Notes: generated from the letters alone by a model not told the origin. 12,280 bases of DNA from Planctomycetaceae bacterium (GCA_031278315.1 JAITKS010000299.1:1-12280); one strand, 5' to 3'. Counted from the first letter of the stretch, positions 1-6,992 are shown. Translations and numbers: made by a program.

Positions 1-108
1 GTGGTTAGTGGTTAGTTCGCATGCGGAGATTAGTACCGGCTATAAGTTCGAATCACTAACAACTAATTGATGGTTTCAAGTTTTGATTCTTTTAATTTAT
101 CATTTAAA

Positions 109-148
109 AATCCTGTCAATCCTGTAATCTTGTAATCCTGTCAAAAAA
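109..148. repeat. Tandem 8-bp array, consensus AATYCTGT, copy A
   Basis: Four units (AATCCTGT, AATCCTGT, AATCTTGT, AATCCTGT) lie nearly head to tail, with one extra C after the first unit. The array ends in CTGTCAAAAAA. The same unit and the same ending recur at 3726-3790, so this is a dispersed repeat family rather than a one-off slip. Confidence 0.75.
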
Positions 149-257
149 CAAAACTAAAGATGCAGTCGAGACGACCGCGTTCCCGAAAAAAATAAATTAT
201 TCTGCTGATAAATTACAAAAAATCTAAAATTGAAAATCTAAAATTACAAAATATTCT

Positions 258-284
258 TTCTCTGTGTTCTCTGTGTTCTCTGTG
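258..284. repeat. Three exact copies of TTCTCTGTG
   Basis: Three perfect 9-bp units are followed by GTTAAT. The array lies in non-coding sequence downstream of the leftward permease gene. It is a simple tandem repeat with no visible function. Confidence 0.8.
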
Positions 285-396
285 GTTAATAAAAAAATTG
301 TCATATTGTAATTTTGAAAGTTTGCACTAGACTTTGTCTCACAATTTTTGAAACGATTTTAATTTGTCAATTTTAGAATTTCTGTAACGGTTATTA

Positions 397-461
397 AATC
401 GGCTTTATCGAGATTGATTTATTGTAACGTAAATTGAAAATTGAATTTGATAAAGCCGATT
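397..461. terminator. Inverted repeat at the 3' end of the permease gene
   Basis: AATCGGCTTTATC at 397-409 is a perfect 13-bp inverted match to 449-461, with about 39 bases between the arms. The right arm overlaps the stop codon of the leftward permease gene, so the structure would form at the very end of that transcript. There is no T-run after it on the minus strand. It may be an RNA 3'-end stabiliser or a factor-assisted terminator rather than a classical intrinsic one. Confidence 0.4.
418..439. repeat. 22-bp dispersed repeat, copy 1 (copy 2 at 10286-10307)
   Basis: The core is TTTATTGTAACG followed by TAAATTGAAA. It matches 10286-10307 at 21 of 22 positions. Both copies lie within about 50 bases downstream of the stop codon of an unrelated leftward gene: the permease here and the GGDEF protein there. 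ATTTA and TAAAT flank TTGTAACG and can pair into a small hairpin. Confidence 0.55.
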
Positions 462-1557
462 ATTCAATTCGCCGCTTGAACATGAATGCTGCTGCAGATA
501 ACGTTACTACTGATAATAAAGCTAACGGAATACAATTTAATACGACTTCATTGGCTCCCATGCCCCGCATGAATACTCCTTTGACAATTACTAAATACCA
601 TCGCACCGGATTTACAATTGTAATTTGTTGCATCCATATCGGCATGTTCTCAACAGGAGTTGTAAATCCTGATAACATAACCGATGTCGGCAACACTAGA
701 ATAACACTAAGAATCGCCTGCTGCTGCGTTTTCGCTAACGAACTAATAAATAATCCTACACCAACAACCGAACACAAAAATAAATCTATCGACAAAATTA
801 ACAACACAAACGAACCGCGAAACGGAATATTCAAAATAAAAACTGCAACACACATCATCATAATTACCGAACATGTCGCTAATAATACTACAGAAATTGT
901 CTTGCCGATAAGAATCTCAAACGGAGTTAAAGGTAAAACTAGAAGTTGTTCAAAAGTTCCCATTTCCCGCTCGCGTGCAATCGAAAGAGCTGCAATAATT
1001 ATTCCAAGAACAGCCGCTAATACACAAATTAAAGACGGAACAGTAGTTTTACGCGGTTCAAGATTAACATTAAACCAGTTTCTCACAACAATTTTTATGC
1101 CTGTCTGTTTTCTTACCGAATTATCTATAAACGAATTGATAATACTTGCAGCATAACCTGAAACAATCAGTGCTGCATTTGTCCGTCTGCCGTCGAGTAA
1201 AATTTGAATCTCCGCAGTCTGATTTGAATGAAGCCGGCGTGAAAAATCTGCCGGTACGACTATTACGCACATCACCGCTTGCCGATCAAGTAACGGCATA
1301 ATTTCGCCTTGATATGAAATCGTAACAATATCAGACACGAGCGATGAATGCTCAAAACGTTGCAGCAACGAATATCCTTCGTTACCAACATCTTTATTGT
1401 AAATACCGATAGAAATATTTTTGACCTCCTGCGTCACTGTAAAAGATAAAATCAAAAGCTGAAGAAGCGGCGGCACAATCAAAACCAGCCGCATCTTGTA
1501 ATCACGCAATGAAGTCAATAATTCCTTGATAACTAAATGATAAATTCGTATTAACAT
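460..1557 (-). CDS. ABC-2 type transporter permease (YhhJ/YbhR-like)
   Basis: This 365-residue inner-membrane protein looks like the permease half of an ABC exporter. A first membrane segment (about 24-41) is followed by a large extracytoplasmic domain (about 45-170) and a cluster of membrane segments (about 174-193, 218-241, 250-272, 279-296 and 341-360). The family signature is clear: AREREMGTFEQLLVLPLTPFE at about 194-214, before the second membrane cluster, and SGFTTPVENMPIWMQ near 286-300, before the last part. Length and order fit ABC-2 permeases of the YhhJ/YbhR/YbhS type, which export drugs or other small molecules with an ATPase and often an HlyD-like adaptor. No ATPase or adaptor gene is adjacent: upstream lie 905 gene-free bases, and downstream the window ends. 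The ATG at 1557 precedes KELLTSLRDYKMR, a typical N-terminus, but no Shine-Dalgarno sequence is seen. The substrate is unknown. Confidence 0.9.
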   Translation of the reverse strand: MLIRIYHLVIKELLTSLRDYKMRLVLIVPPLLQLLILSFTVTQEVKNISIGIYNKDVGNEGYSLLQRFEHSSLVSDIVTISYQGEIMPLLDRQAVMCVIVVPADFSRRLHSNQTAEIQILLDGRRTNAALIVSGYAASIINSFIDNSVRKQTGIKIVVRNWFNVNLEPRKTTVPSLICVLAAVLGIIIAALSIAREREMGTFEQLLVLPLTPFEILIGKTISVVLLATCSVIMMMCVAVFILNIPFRGSFVLLILSIDLFLCSVVGVGLFISSLAKTQQQAILSVILVLPTSVMLSGFTTPVENMPIWMQQITIVNPVRWYLVIVKGVFMRGMGANEVVLNCIPLALLSVVTLSAAAFMFKRRIE

Positions 1558-1601
1558 TGCTAATACACAAATAATTGTTTTAGGATAAATATATTCAACT
1601 G

Positions 1602-1627
1602 AATATTTGTAACGAAATATTTTTTTA
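1602..1627 (+). other. Stem-loop with GTAACG loop and T-run
   Basis: AATATTT and AAATATT pair as a 7-bp stem around the loop GTAACG, followed by a run of T. On the plus strand it resembles an intrinsic terminator made only of A-T pairs, but no rightward gene precedes it. It lies about 45-65 bases upstream of the leftward permease start, so it may equally be part of that promoter region. Confidence 0.3.
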
Positions 1628-1936
1628 ATATTCTTGCCGATTTTTTTGGGGTGACTAATTTATTTATTCTTACACGAAGAAGTTTATCTCTAATCAGAAA
1701 TAACTAAAAATAGAAATACACGAAATAAAAAAGAATGAATAAGTAAACTAAATTTTCATAATATTTCAATACATAATCATAAATCTGATGTATTATCTAT
1801 CTACAAATTTTCTGCTGAATTTTGAAAATTTCTTATTCATTATATTTTTATGACCAATCTACATTATTTTTTTTTGTTACAATATCCATAGTTGACTTGT
1901 TACCGTGCTGTAGTTATACTCCTTCCCTGTTTTTTG

Positions 1937-1964
1937 CGATATGCAATTTACGATATGCAATTAA
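1937..1964. repeat. Tandem duplicated 14-mer CGATATGCAATTTA
   Basis: Two adjacent copies are present; the second differs only in the last bases (CGATATGCAATTAA). The array is non-coding and isolated within the gene-free region. Confidence 0.7.
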
Positions 1965-2450
1965 AATTTCCTGCGAGTTATTCATGGACTCGACAGTAAC
2001 TCAATTGTAACAATTCTGTAGAATTTTTAATTCACGAATCAAGACTCACAAATTAAGAGGTCACGATTTACGATTCATGCTTTATGAAAGCTTTATTGAA
2101 TTAGAAACCGCAAAAGATATAAAAAAGATGATAACATGATTGAAAACGTGTTTGTTTTACAACTTTTAATTTTACATTTCCATGTTTTCTGTGTATAAAA
2201 TTTCCGCTGAAATAATACAAAATTCTTATTGAGATTACATGCCGTGATTGTTTTTGTGATTTAGATTATTGTGCTGTACCCGCCTTTTTGCCTATAAGTA
2301 TTTATTGAAACGATAATTATTCTGTAGGTGAAATCGGCGTTTAAAATAAAATCAAAAACTGGATAGGTATTAAACAGTTCTTAATACGAATTGTATAACC
2401 AAATCCAAAATTAGATAACTTTAATTTAAGTAAAAAATTTTAACAAGAAA

Positions 2451-2457
2451 AGGAGGT
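2451..2457 (+). promoter_or_regulatory. Strong Shine-Dalgarno AGGAGGT
   Basis: AGGAGGT lies five bases before the ATG at 2463 and fixes that start. It is the only textbook ribosome binding site before any gene start in the window, which makes this gene stand out from its neighbours. Confidence 0.85.
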
Positions 2458-2462
2458 GTATT

Positions 2463-2948
2463 ATGACAGCACAAAAAGAAAACCATGACAATCCGGGAAT
2501 CTTTACACGAGTCTTTAATGCCGATAACTACGAAGTTTTTTGGACAGACGGACACGGCATTATCGAAATGGCTACAAATGAAGAAAATCTAACAGGAGAT
2601 TCTATCAATAGTTATCTCGCAAGATGTCAGGTTGATAATTTCATGCGCGAAATGTACTCGCCATGGGGAGAATTTGAAGGCATAACCACTTTGAGACAAA
2701 TTACTCTCAATGAATCTGTACATTATTTAGGACGCAATGCAAAAATTTGTGCGTTTTTACGTCCTAAAGTACAAGCGTTACGTTTCGTTCACGGTCTGGA
2801 AAAACAAAATAACACGACCGAACTCGAAGTCGCCGCAGCTATCAGAAATCTGCTCGGAAAATTCGATGAACATCCCGAAGAAAATTTTACAAAATCCGGT
2901 TTGTTCAGGTTAATGGAAAATCAACTTCTAAATATAACAACTCAATAA
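2463..2948 (+). CDS. Unrecognised 161-residue cytoplasmic protein
   Basis: I do not recognise this protein. It has no signal peptide or membrane segment and looks soluble. The N-terminal half is mixed in character, with aromatic stretches such as NYEVFWTDGHGIIEM at about 23-37. A middle part (about 60-105) ends in a hydrophobic stretch. The C-terminal part (about 108-158) looks helical and contains LEVAAAIRNLLGKFDEHPEENF, with a short acidic-amphipathic character. The ATG is fixed by the strong AGGAGGT site. The protein appears intact, and codon use looks like that of its neighbours. It is monocistronic or lightly linked to rnhA, whose start lies 158 bases downstream beyond a repeat array. 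No function can be assigned; conserved fold searches would be needed. Confidence 0.8.
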   Translation: MTAQKENHDNPGIFTRVFNADNYEVFWTDGHGIIEMATNEENLTGDSINSYLARCQVDNFMREMYSPWGEFEGITTLRQITLNESVHYLGRNAKICAFLRPKVQALRFVHGLEKQNNTTELEVAAAIRNLLGKFDEHPEENFTKSGLFRLMENQLLNITTQ

Positions 2949-2963
2949 ACAAAGTCACATATA

Positions 2964-3020
2964 ATTTGAGTCAATTGAGTCAGAGTTAATTGAGTTAATT
3001 GAGTTAGAGTCAATTGAGTT
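2964..3020. repeat. Array of 9-bp AATTGAGTY units
   Basis: About five units of AATTGAGTC or AATTGAGTT, plus a degenerate first one, are interrupted twice by the hexamer AGAGTY. This gives a higher-order pattern of two units, spacer, two units, spacer, one unit. It fills the spacer between the 161-residue gene and rnhA. An open frame using TTG at 3014 would run through the array end into rnhA, but it has no ribosome binding site. Confidence 0.75.
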
Positions 3021-3106
3021 ATGAAAGAGTCCTTTCAAATTTTACGGCAATTCAACAATTCAACTTAAATATAAATCAATTTAATATACATATTTTTATA
3101 CGTACT

Positions 3107-3559
3107 ATGTCAGAGGTAGTTCTTTATACAGACGGAGCTTGCAGCGGTAATCCTGGACCAGGCGGTTGGGGATTTATTTTGCGTCATCCTCAAAGCGGAG
3201 CAGAAATTCAACGTTCCGGCGGAAAACCCAATACTACAAATAATCAAATGGAATTAACCGCCGTAATCGAAGGATTAAAAGCACTAAATCGACCGGTAAC
3301 TGTCGAAATAATAAGTGATTCAAAATACGTACTGCAAGGATTGTCAGAATGGCTGCACGGATGGAAACAAAACGGTTGGAAACGAAAAGAAAAAGGAAAA
3401 TTCATGCCGATAAAAAATATTGAACTCTGGCGTGAATTAGATTCGTTGACACAAAAACATACAATCACGCTAACTCATGTAAAAGGTCACACCGGTAACA
3501 TAGACAACGAAAGATGCGACAAACTCGCAACAAATGCAATCTTAAAATACAAACATTAA
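3107..3559 (+). CDS. rnhA: Ribonuclease HI
   Basis: This cytoplasmic enzyme cuts the RNA strand of RNA-DNA hybrids, removing Okazaki primers and R-loops with divalent metal ions. The 150 residues match the usual family length. The catalytic set is complete: D9 in LYTDGACSGNPGPGGWG, E49 in NNQMELTAVIEGL, D71 in ISDSKYV, H128 in the loop HVKGHTGNIDNERCD, and D138. The tryptophan-rich basic handle (about 82-100: WLHGWKQNGWKRKEKGK) that grips the hybrid is present, as in E. coli RNase HI. I chose ATG 3107 because it gives the classic N-terminus. A TTG at 3014 would add 31 residues unlike the family. No Shine-Dalgarno sequence precedes the start. The gene stands alone, with an 8-bp hairpin about 75 bases after its stop. 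Confidence 0.96.
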   Translation: MSEVVLYTDGACSGNPGPGGWGFILRHPQSGAEIQRSGGKPNTTNNQMELTAVIEGLKALNRPVTVEIISDSKYVLQGLSEWLHGWKQNGWKRKEKGKFMPIKNIELWRELDSLTQKHTITLTHVKGHTGNIDNERCDKLATNAILKYKH

Positions 3560-3632
3560 AATACAAACAACTGTAGAACTTCTCGAAATATTCAATTTGT
3601 AATATGCCTGTGAAATTTTTGTAAATCACAAC

Positions 3633-3659
3633 AGTAGAGCCGCAAGATATTGCTCTACT
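3633..3659 (+). terminator. Hairpin downstream of rnhA, possible terminator
   Basis: AGTAGAGC (3633-3640) and GCTCTACT (3652-3659) form a perfect 8-bp stem with an 11-base loop. Only a short TTG follows, not a proper T-run, so termination is plausible but unproven. Confidence 0.4.
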
Positions 3660-3725
3660 TTGATTAGTCCTAGTTCCGATAGTAACGTTAAGATTTTTAA
3701 ACGGCGTAGTTTTAGTTTAGTTTAA

Positions 3726-3794
3726 AATCCTGTAATTCTGTAATTCTGTAATTCTATTTATCATGTCAAATCCGTTGAGCCTGTCAAAAAAACG
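3726..3794. repeat. Tandem 8-bp array, consensus AATYCTGT, copy B
   Basis: AATCCTGT, AATTCTGT, AATTCTGT and a decayed AATTCTAT run head to tail at 3726-3757. A little further on is CCTGTCAAAAAAA, the same ending as at 109-148. The array lies in the 310-bp spacer between rnhA and the deacetylase gene. Apart from this array and the hairpin at 3633, that spacer shows nothing else. Confidence 0.7.
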
Positions 3795-3869
3795 AAAACA
3801 GAAAACCGAATTGTCAAACGTGAAAAATATATGACAAAAAACGGAAACATTAGAATTTCCTTCGTGTGA

Positions 3870-4883
3870 ATGTTGTTCAAAGAAAAACTCAAAACGGTCT
3901 TACTTCAAACCCGTGCGTTGCGTTTCCGGCAATGGATGCTGCCCCGCTCGGCAGTGATTCTCGCCTACCACTCTGTTACAACAGATTGGCGAAAACAAGC
4001 AGATTACATCAATCGCGGAATTTCAACCGACGCTGAACGATTCGATGATCAAATGCGCACTCTTCGTCGAGAATATAATCCTGTAACACTTGATAATATT
4101 GCTGACTGGCTTCGCGGTACACAATCATTGCCGCCGCGGTCCGTTGCTGTTACATTTGATGACGGTTTTGCAGATAACTACGATGTTGCTGCTCCGATCA
4201 TGGAGAAATACAATATTCGGGGAACTATTTATTTGACGGTCAATGCGGTTCAACGTCAGGAGCTGCCTTGGTTTTGTCGAGCCGCTTTTTTGTTTCAACA
4301 AGCAAAAATCAGAAAAACAGTTTTAACTGATACAGAAACAAAAAGAATATGGAATTTGGGAAATCCGCAAGAAAACCATGACGCCTTTGTTCATTACTGC
4401 TATCCGTGTGCAAAATTAGTTGGCGAAGAATTACAAAATTATATCGAAAAACTTGAAACATGGTTTGGTTTTCACCTCGACCTAAATAATGTTCACGGAA
4501 TGATGACATTCGACCAAGCCCGAAAGCTCCGGCAGCAAGGTCATATTATCGGCAATCATACTTTTTCGCATGGTAATATTGCACATATTCAGCAAGAATT
4601 TTTGTATCAGGAAATTGCCGAAGCGAATAAAATTTTAGAACAAGAATTAGGCGAACCGGTTGAACATTTTTCGTATCCTCATCCTTGTCTTGAGCCGCAA
4701 TGGAATAACGCAACTCTTGCCGAAACCAAAAAACTTAACTACAAAACCGCCGTGTTGACAAATTTTGGTTTGGTAACCCGCTCTTGTTTACCTTTACTTC
4801 TGCCAAGAATTATGATCAGTAATCAAGATAATAAAGAATTTCGCTGGAAACTTGAAACCGCTTTGGCAGGAATACAAACGTGA
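3870..4883 (+). CDS. Polysaccharide deacetylase (NodB homology, carbohydrate esterase 4)
   Basis: The 337-residue protein would remove N- or O-acetyl groups from a sugar polymer using a bound metal ion. Motif 1 is VTFDDG (94-99), giving the catalytic base D97 and metal ligand D98. Motif 2 is NHTFSH (229-234), giving ligands H230 and H234. FSYPHP (267-272) sits where the RxxYP-like motif 3 is expected. An early AYHSV (32-36) is typical of the PgaB-like and exopolysaccharide-linked subgroup. No clear signal peptide is seen, so it may act on lipid-linked or cytoplasmic glycan precursors, or be exported by another route. ATG 3870 has no Shine-Dalgarno sequence. Its stop overlaps the GTG start of the next gene by four bases, which implies translational coupling. 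It is the first gene of a three-gene operon. Confidence 0.9.
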   Translation: MLFKEKLKTVLLQTRALRFRQWMLPRSAVILAYHSVTTDWRKQADYINRGISTDAERFDDQMRTLRREYNPVTLDNIADWLRGTQSLPPRSVAVTFDDGFADNYDVAAPIMEKYNIRGTIYLTVNAVQRQELPWFCRAAFLFQQAKIRKTVLTDTETKRIWNLGNPQENHDAFVHYCYPCAKLVGEELQNYIEKLETWFGFHLDLNNVHGMMTFDQARKLRQQGHIIGNHTFSHGNIAHIQQEFLYQEIAEANKILEQELGEPVEHFSYPHPCLEPQWNNATLAETKKLNYKTAVLTNFGLVTRSCLPLLLPRIMISNQDNKEFRWKLETALAGIQT

Positions 4884-5716
4884 AAAAAAACTTTGTCTCA
4901 AAAATTATTCACAAAATATTCGCCTGTTTGTCATTGTTACGGCGCGGACGTTTTTTTGTATTGGCTCAAGTTTTTTCAGAGGCGTTTATTCCGAAACGTT
5001 TTTTCGGATTAAATAAACACATCTTTTATAGCTTGGCAAAAGATAAACAATTATTGGTATCAACGTCAGATATTGTTGATAAAATTGAGATCGTTTTAGG
5101 TACGAAGGAATCGGTTGCAGAAATTGTTCGTGATCTTTATTCAGACGATTCGGCTGCGTTAGAGTTTTATGAAAATTTTTATCACGAAGGTATAGAACCT
5201 TGGATCGCCCGATACAATGATAAAGCCGTTGGAGTTGTTTGGCTTTATACAGGTTATTATCTTGCTAATTGGGAAGGTTATGCAGCATGGCTTTTGCAAA
5301 TTCAAATTGAACCAACAGCAAAATTTGTTGCCAATGTATTTGTCGAACCGTCGCGGCGGGGACAAAAAATTTTCCCGTTAATTATGACTCATTGTACGTC
5401 TATTTATTGTAACAATAAATTTTATTCATGCGTTGATGAATCAAATGTTACGTCAATCAAAGCACATGAACGAATTGGTTTTCGATGGTGTGCGGCAGCG
5501 TATTATATTCGTTTTTTTCAGAGAACTTATTGTATTTTCTTAACGAAAAAAGACAAAAATTCTTGGAAACGGCGTTGTTTCATGTTACCACGCGGCAAGG
5601 CTGTACCGGTTTCGATTTTCGTTTCAGATGCAGATTCAGCAGATTCAGATTTAAATTCAGCAGATTTAATTTCAGATTTCAATTCAAATTCAAATTCAAA
5701 TTTAAAAATAGAGTAA
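4880..5716 (+). CDS. GNAT-family acetyltransferase with acidic repeat tail
   Basis: This 278-residue protein has the GNAT acetyl-CoA-binding signature at about 150-169: VANVFVEPSRRGQKIFPLIM, where RRGQ forms the pyrophosphate loop. It is followed by the second half, NVTSIKAHERIGFRW (189-203). The N-terminal 60 residues are basic and hydrophobic, with some amphipathic helix, but no certain membrane segment. The start is the GTG at 4880 inside the preceding stop (GTGA overlap), with a weak AGGAA upstream. The last 30 residues (about 249-278) are low complexity, rich in Ser, Asp and Asn, and encoded by a run of 6-bp repeats. This tail looks like a late extension to an ordinary GNAT protein. The stop overlaps the next ATG by one base. 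The substrate is unknown; the context suggests an amino sugar or a polysaccharide precursor. Confidence 0.85.
   Translation: MKKNFVSKIIHKIFACLSLLRRGRFFVLAQVFSEAFIPKRFFGLNKHIFYSLAKDKQLLVSTSDIVDKIEIVLGTKESVAEIVRDLYSDDSAALEFYENFYHEGIEPWIARYNDKAVGVVWLYTGYYLANWEGYAAWLLQIQIEPTAKFVANVFVEPSRRGQKIFPLIMTHCTSIYCNNKFYSCVDESNVTSIKAHERIGFRWCAAAYYIRFFQRTYCIFLTKKDKNSWKRRCFMLPRGKAVPVSIFVSDADSADSDLNSADLISDFNSNSNSNLKIE
5632..5706 (+). repeat. In-frame 6-bp repeat array at the 3' end of the GNAT gene
   Basis: GATTCA/AATTCA-like hexamers, with some GCA and TTA interruptions, fill the last codons of the gene up to 10 bases before the next ATG. Because the unit is six bases, gain or loss of copies keeps the frame and only lengthens or shortens the Ser-Asp/Asn tail. 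Confidence 0.75.
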
Positions 5717-6846
5717 TGAATACACGATTGATAACTACAGAAAGTGAGCTTATTTTATTGGGCGATTCGTGGAATCGTCTTATTGGTACTAATTCGGAAA
5801 CGAATGCGCCGTTTTATTCGTGGGAGTGGTTTTATAATACGTGGTTATATTTTGGCAAACCGCAAGGTTGGACATTTGCGGTAACGGCGGTTTTTGATGG
5901 TGATGAGTTGATAGGAATATTGCCGTTAATTCAGAGTAGAAAAAGATCATTTGGAATTTCGTATCGAGTTTTTTCGTTTTGTGATGTTGGTATATCGCCG
6001 CGTAATATGATCTATTTTGATTCGAATCGTGATTCAATTGCGATTTTTCGTGCGATTACTAATAAGCTTTTTGAGGAGCGGAATCTTTGGGATATGCTAG
6101 AGTTTTCTAATATTCCTGTAACGTCTTCTTTTCATCGATTTTGTCTTGAAGAAAAAATTCCGCATTCGGCGTTGATACGTTGGCAGGGATTTAGGGCGCC
6201 GTATATTGAATTGAACGGAACATTAGATGATTATTTTGAGATGCTTGACGGCAAAACGCGCAAAGATTTGCGGCGTCGAATGCGTAAATTCAAAGAGTAT
6301 GGGGATAATAAAAAAGTACAATTTTTCGACAGACCTGAGGAAATCGGAGTTGGGTTGGAGTTATTATTTGAGGTTCATCGCCGGAGTTGGAAGGGAGAAT
6401 TTTCGAATTTGCGGTATCATGAATTTTATAAAAAGATAACATCTATTTTGAGCAAGCGTAATGATGTTATTATTGTAGTTACGATATTAAATTCTATTCC
6501 GATTTCGGCTGGTTATATTTTGCAAAACAGTGATACATATTTTTCGTTGGTGAATGACCATGATAAAAAATTTCGAGATATAGCGCCGGGCATGATTCTT
6601 TTTGTGCATGAGTTAGATAATTTGATCAATACGGGTAGAAAATTTTTTGATTTCTGTGGGACGGCTTATGATTATAAAGAAAAATTATCTAATGGGATAC
6701 TTGATCATTCTACGTTTCAGATTTTCAGCAATGGTATCAAGTCGCGATTTCTTTATTCTGCCAAAACTTTTTGGTTACCGTTATTTCGCAAAATCCAAAG
6801 AAAGCCGGAACCGGATGATTTAATCACCAAAATAAAACGATTTTAA
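5716..6846 (+). CDS. CelD/BcsL-type acyltransferase (Acetyltransf_6, FemAB-like fold)
   Basis: The 376-residue protein belongs to the GNAT-like group often annotated as acetyltransferase involved in cellulose biosynthesis, found in many exopolysaccharide clusters. The N-terminal half (about 30-75) has FYSWEWFYNTWLYFG and a strand set with GILPL. The C-terminal catalytic-like domain spans about 170-315, with KTRKDLRRRMRKF, HRRSWKGEF (221-229), and APGMILFVHELDNL followed by GRKFFDFCGTAYDYKEKL (to about 304). That last run is the family hallmark near the acyl-acceptor end. ATG 5716 overlaps the previous stop as TAATG and is preferred; a longer frame from 5485 would read the repeat tail in another frame. 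The protein is soluble, with no signal peptide. With the deacetylase it probably decorates a surface polysaccharide or its precursors. Confidence 0.85.
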   Translation: MNTRLITTESELILLGDSWNRLIGTNSETNAPFYSWEWFYNTWLYFGKPQGWTFAVTAVFDGDELIGILPLIQSRKRSFGISYRVFSFCDVGISPRNMIYFDSNRDSIAIFRAITNKLFEERNLWDMLEFSNIPVTSSFHRFCLEEKIPHSALIRWQGFRAPYIELNGTLDDYFEMLDGKTRKDLRRRMRKFKEYGDNKKVQFFDRPEEIGVGLELLFEVHRRSWKGEFSNLRYHEFYKKITSILSKRNDVIIVVTILNSIPISAGYILQNSDTYFSLVNDHDKKFRDIAPGMILFVHELDNLINTGRKFFDFCGTAYDYKEKLSNGILDHSTFQIFSNGIKSRFLYSAKTFWLPLFRKIQRKPEPDDLITKIKRF

Positions 6847-6848
6847 AA

Positions 6849-6872
6849 AATCATTTCAATCATTTCAATCAC
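6849..6872. repeat. Tandem AATCATTTC repeat in the convergent spacer
   Basis: Two exact 9-bp units and a partial third (AATCAC) lie directly after the stop of the CelD-like gene. The 146-bp spacer separates two convergent genes, but no GC-rich terminator hairpin is seen in it. Confidence 0.65.
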
Positions 6873-6992
6873 AAAAATCATAGTTCAGACAATTAACCAT
6901 TTGATCCAAATTTTCAACCTTATTTTTCTGAACTAAACAACATTATTAGTAATGAATCTCCAAAAAAAAAATCTTATTATCTTATTAACAAA

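Larger units (their letters stand above)
1..459. other. Repeat-rich spacer without a convincing gene
   Basis: No coding region is credible here. The stretch opens with a short tandem GTGGTTA repeat and then carries two micro-tandem arrays (109-141 and 258-284, listed separately). It ends in an inverted repeat just past the stop of the leftward permease gene. A plus-strand open frame starting at 434 runs antisense through the permease and has no start signal or recognisable protein features. Confidence 0.7.
1558..2462. other. 905-bp gene-free AT-rich region
   Basis: No open frame here looks like a gene. The longest, 1822-2010 (+), has a weak start and low-complexity residues. The region should hold the promoter of the leftward permease gene near 1558-1650 and that of the rightward gene near 2360-2450. 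For the latter, TTAAAC at 2370 and TATAAC at 2394 with an 18-base gap are a weak candidate. It also contains a stem-loop at 1602-1621 and a tandem 14-mer at 1937-1964. No tRNA or known riboswitch fold was recognised. Confidence 0.55.

Noticed and set aside
258..284. Short regular repeats as a possible CRISPR array
   Set aside because: Units are 6-15 bp and directly adjacent with no unique spacers, and no cas gene is present.
434..1156. 240-residue plus-strand open frame
   Set aside because: It lies antisense within the clear ABC-2 permease gene, and its translation is low complexity with no family features.
1822..2010. 62-residue plus-strand open frame in the gene-free region
   Set aside because: It starts at a TTG without a ribosome binding site and its Phe/Ser-rich translation reflects AT-rich DNA.
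3014..3106. Longer rnhA start at TTG 3014
   Set aside because: The extra 31 residues lie partly in the repeat array and are absent from the family; ATG 3107 gives the standard N-terminus.
5485..5715. Longer start for the CelD-like gene
   Set aside because: The 77 extra residues read the GNAT repeat tail in another frame (Phe/Arg/Lys repeats); the overlapping TAATG start at 5716 is far more likely.
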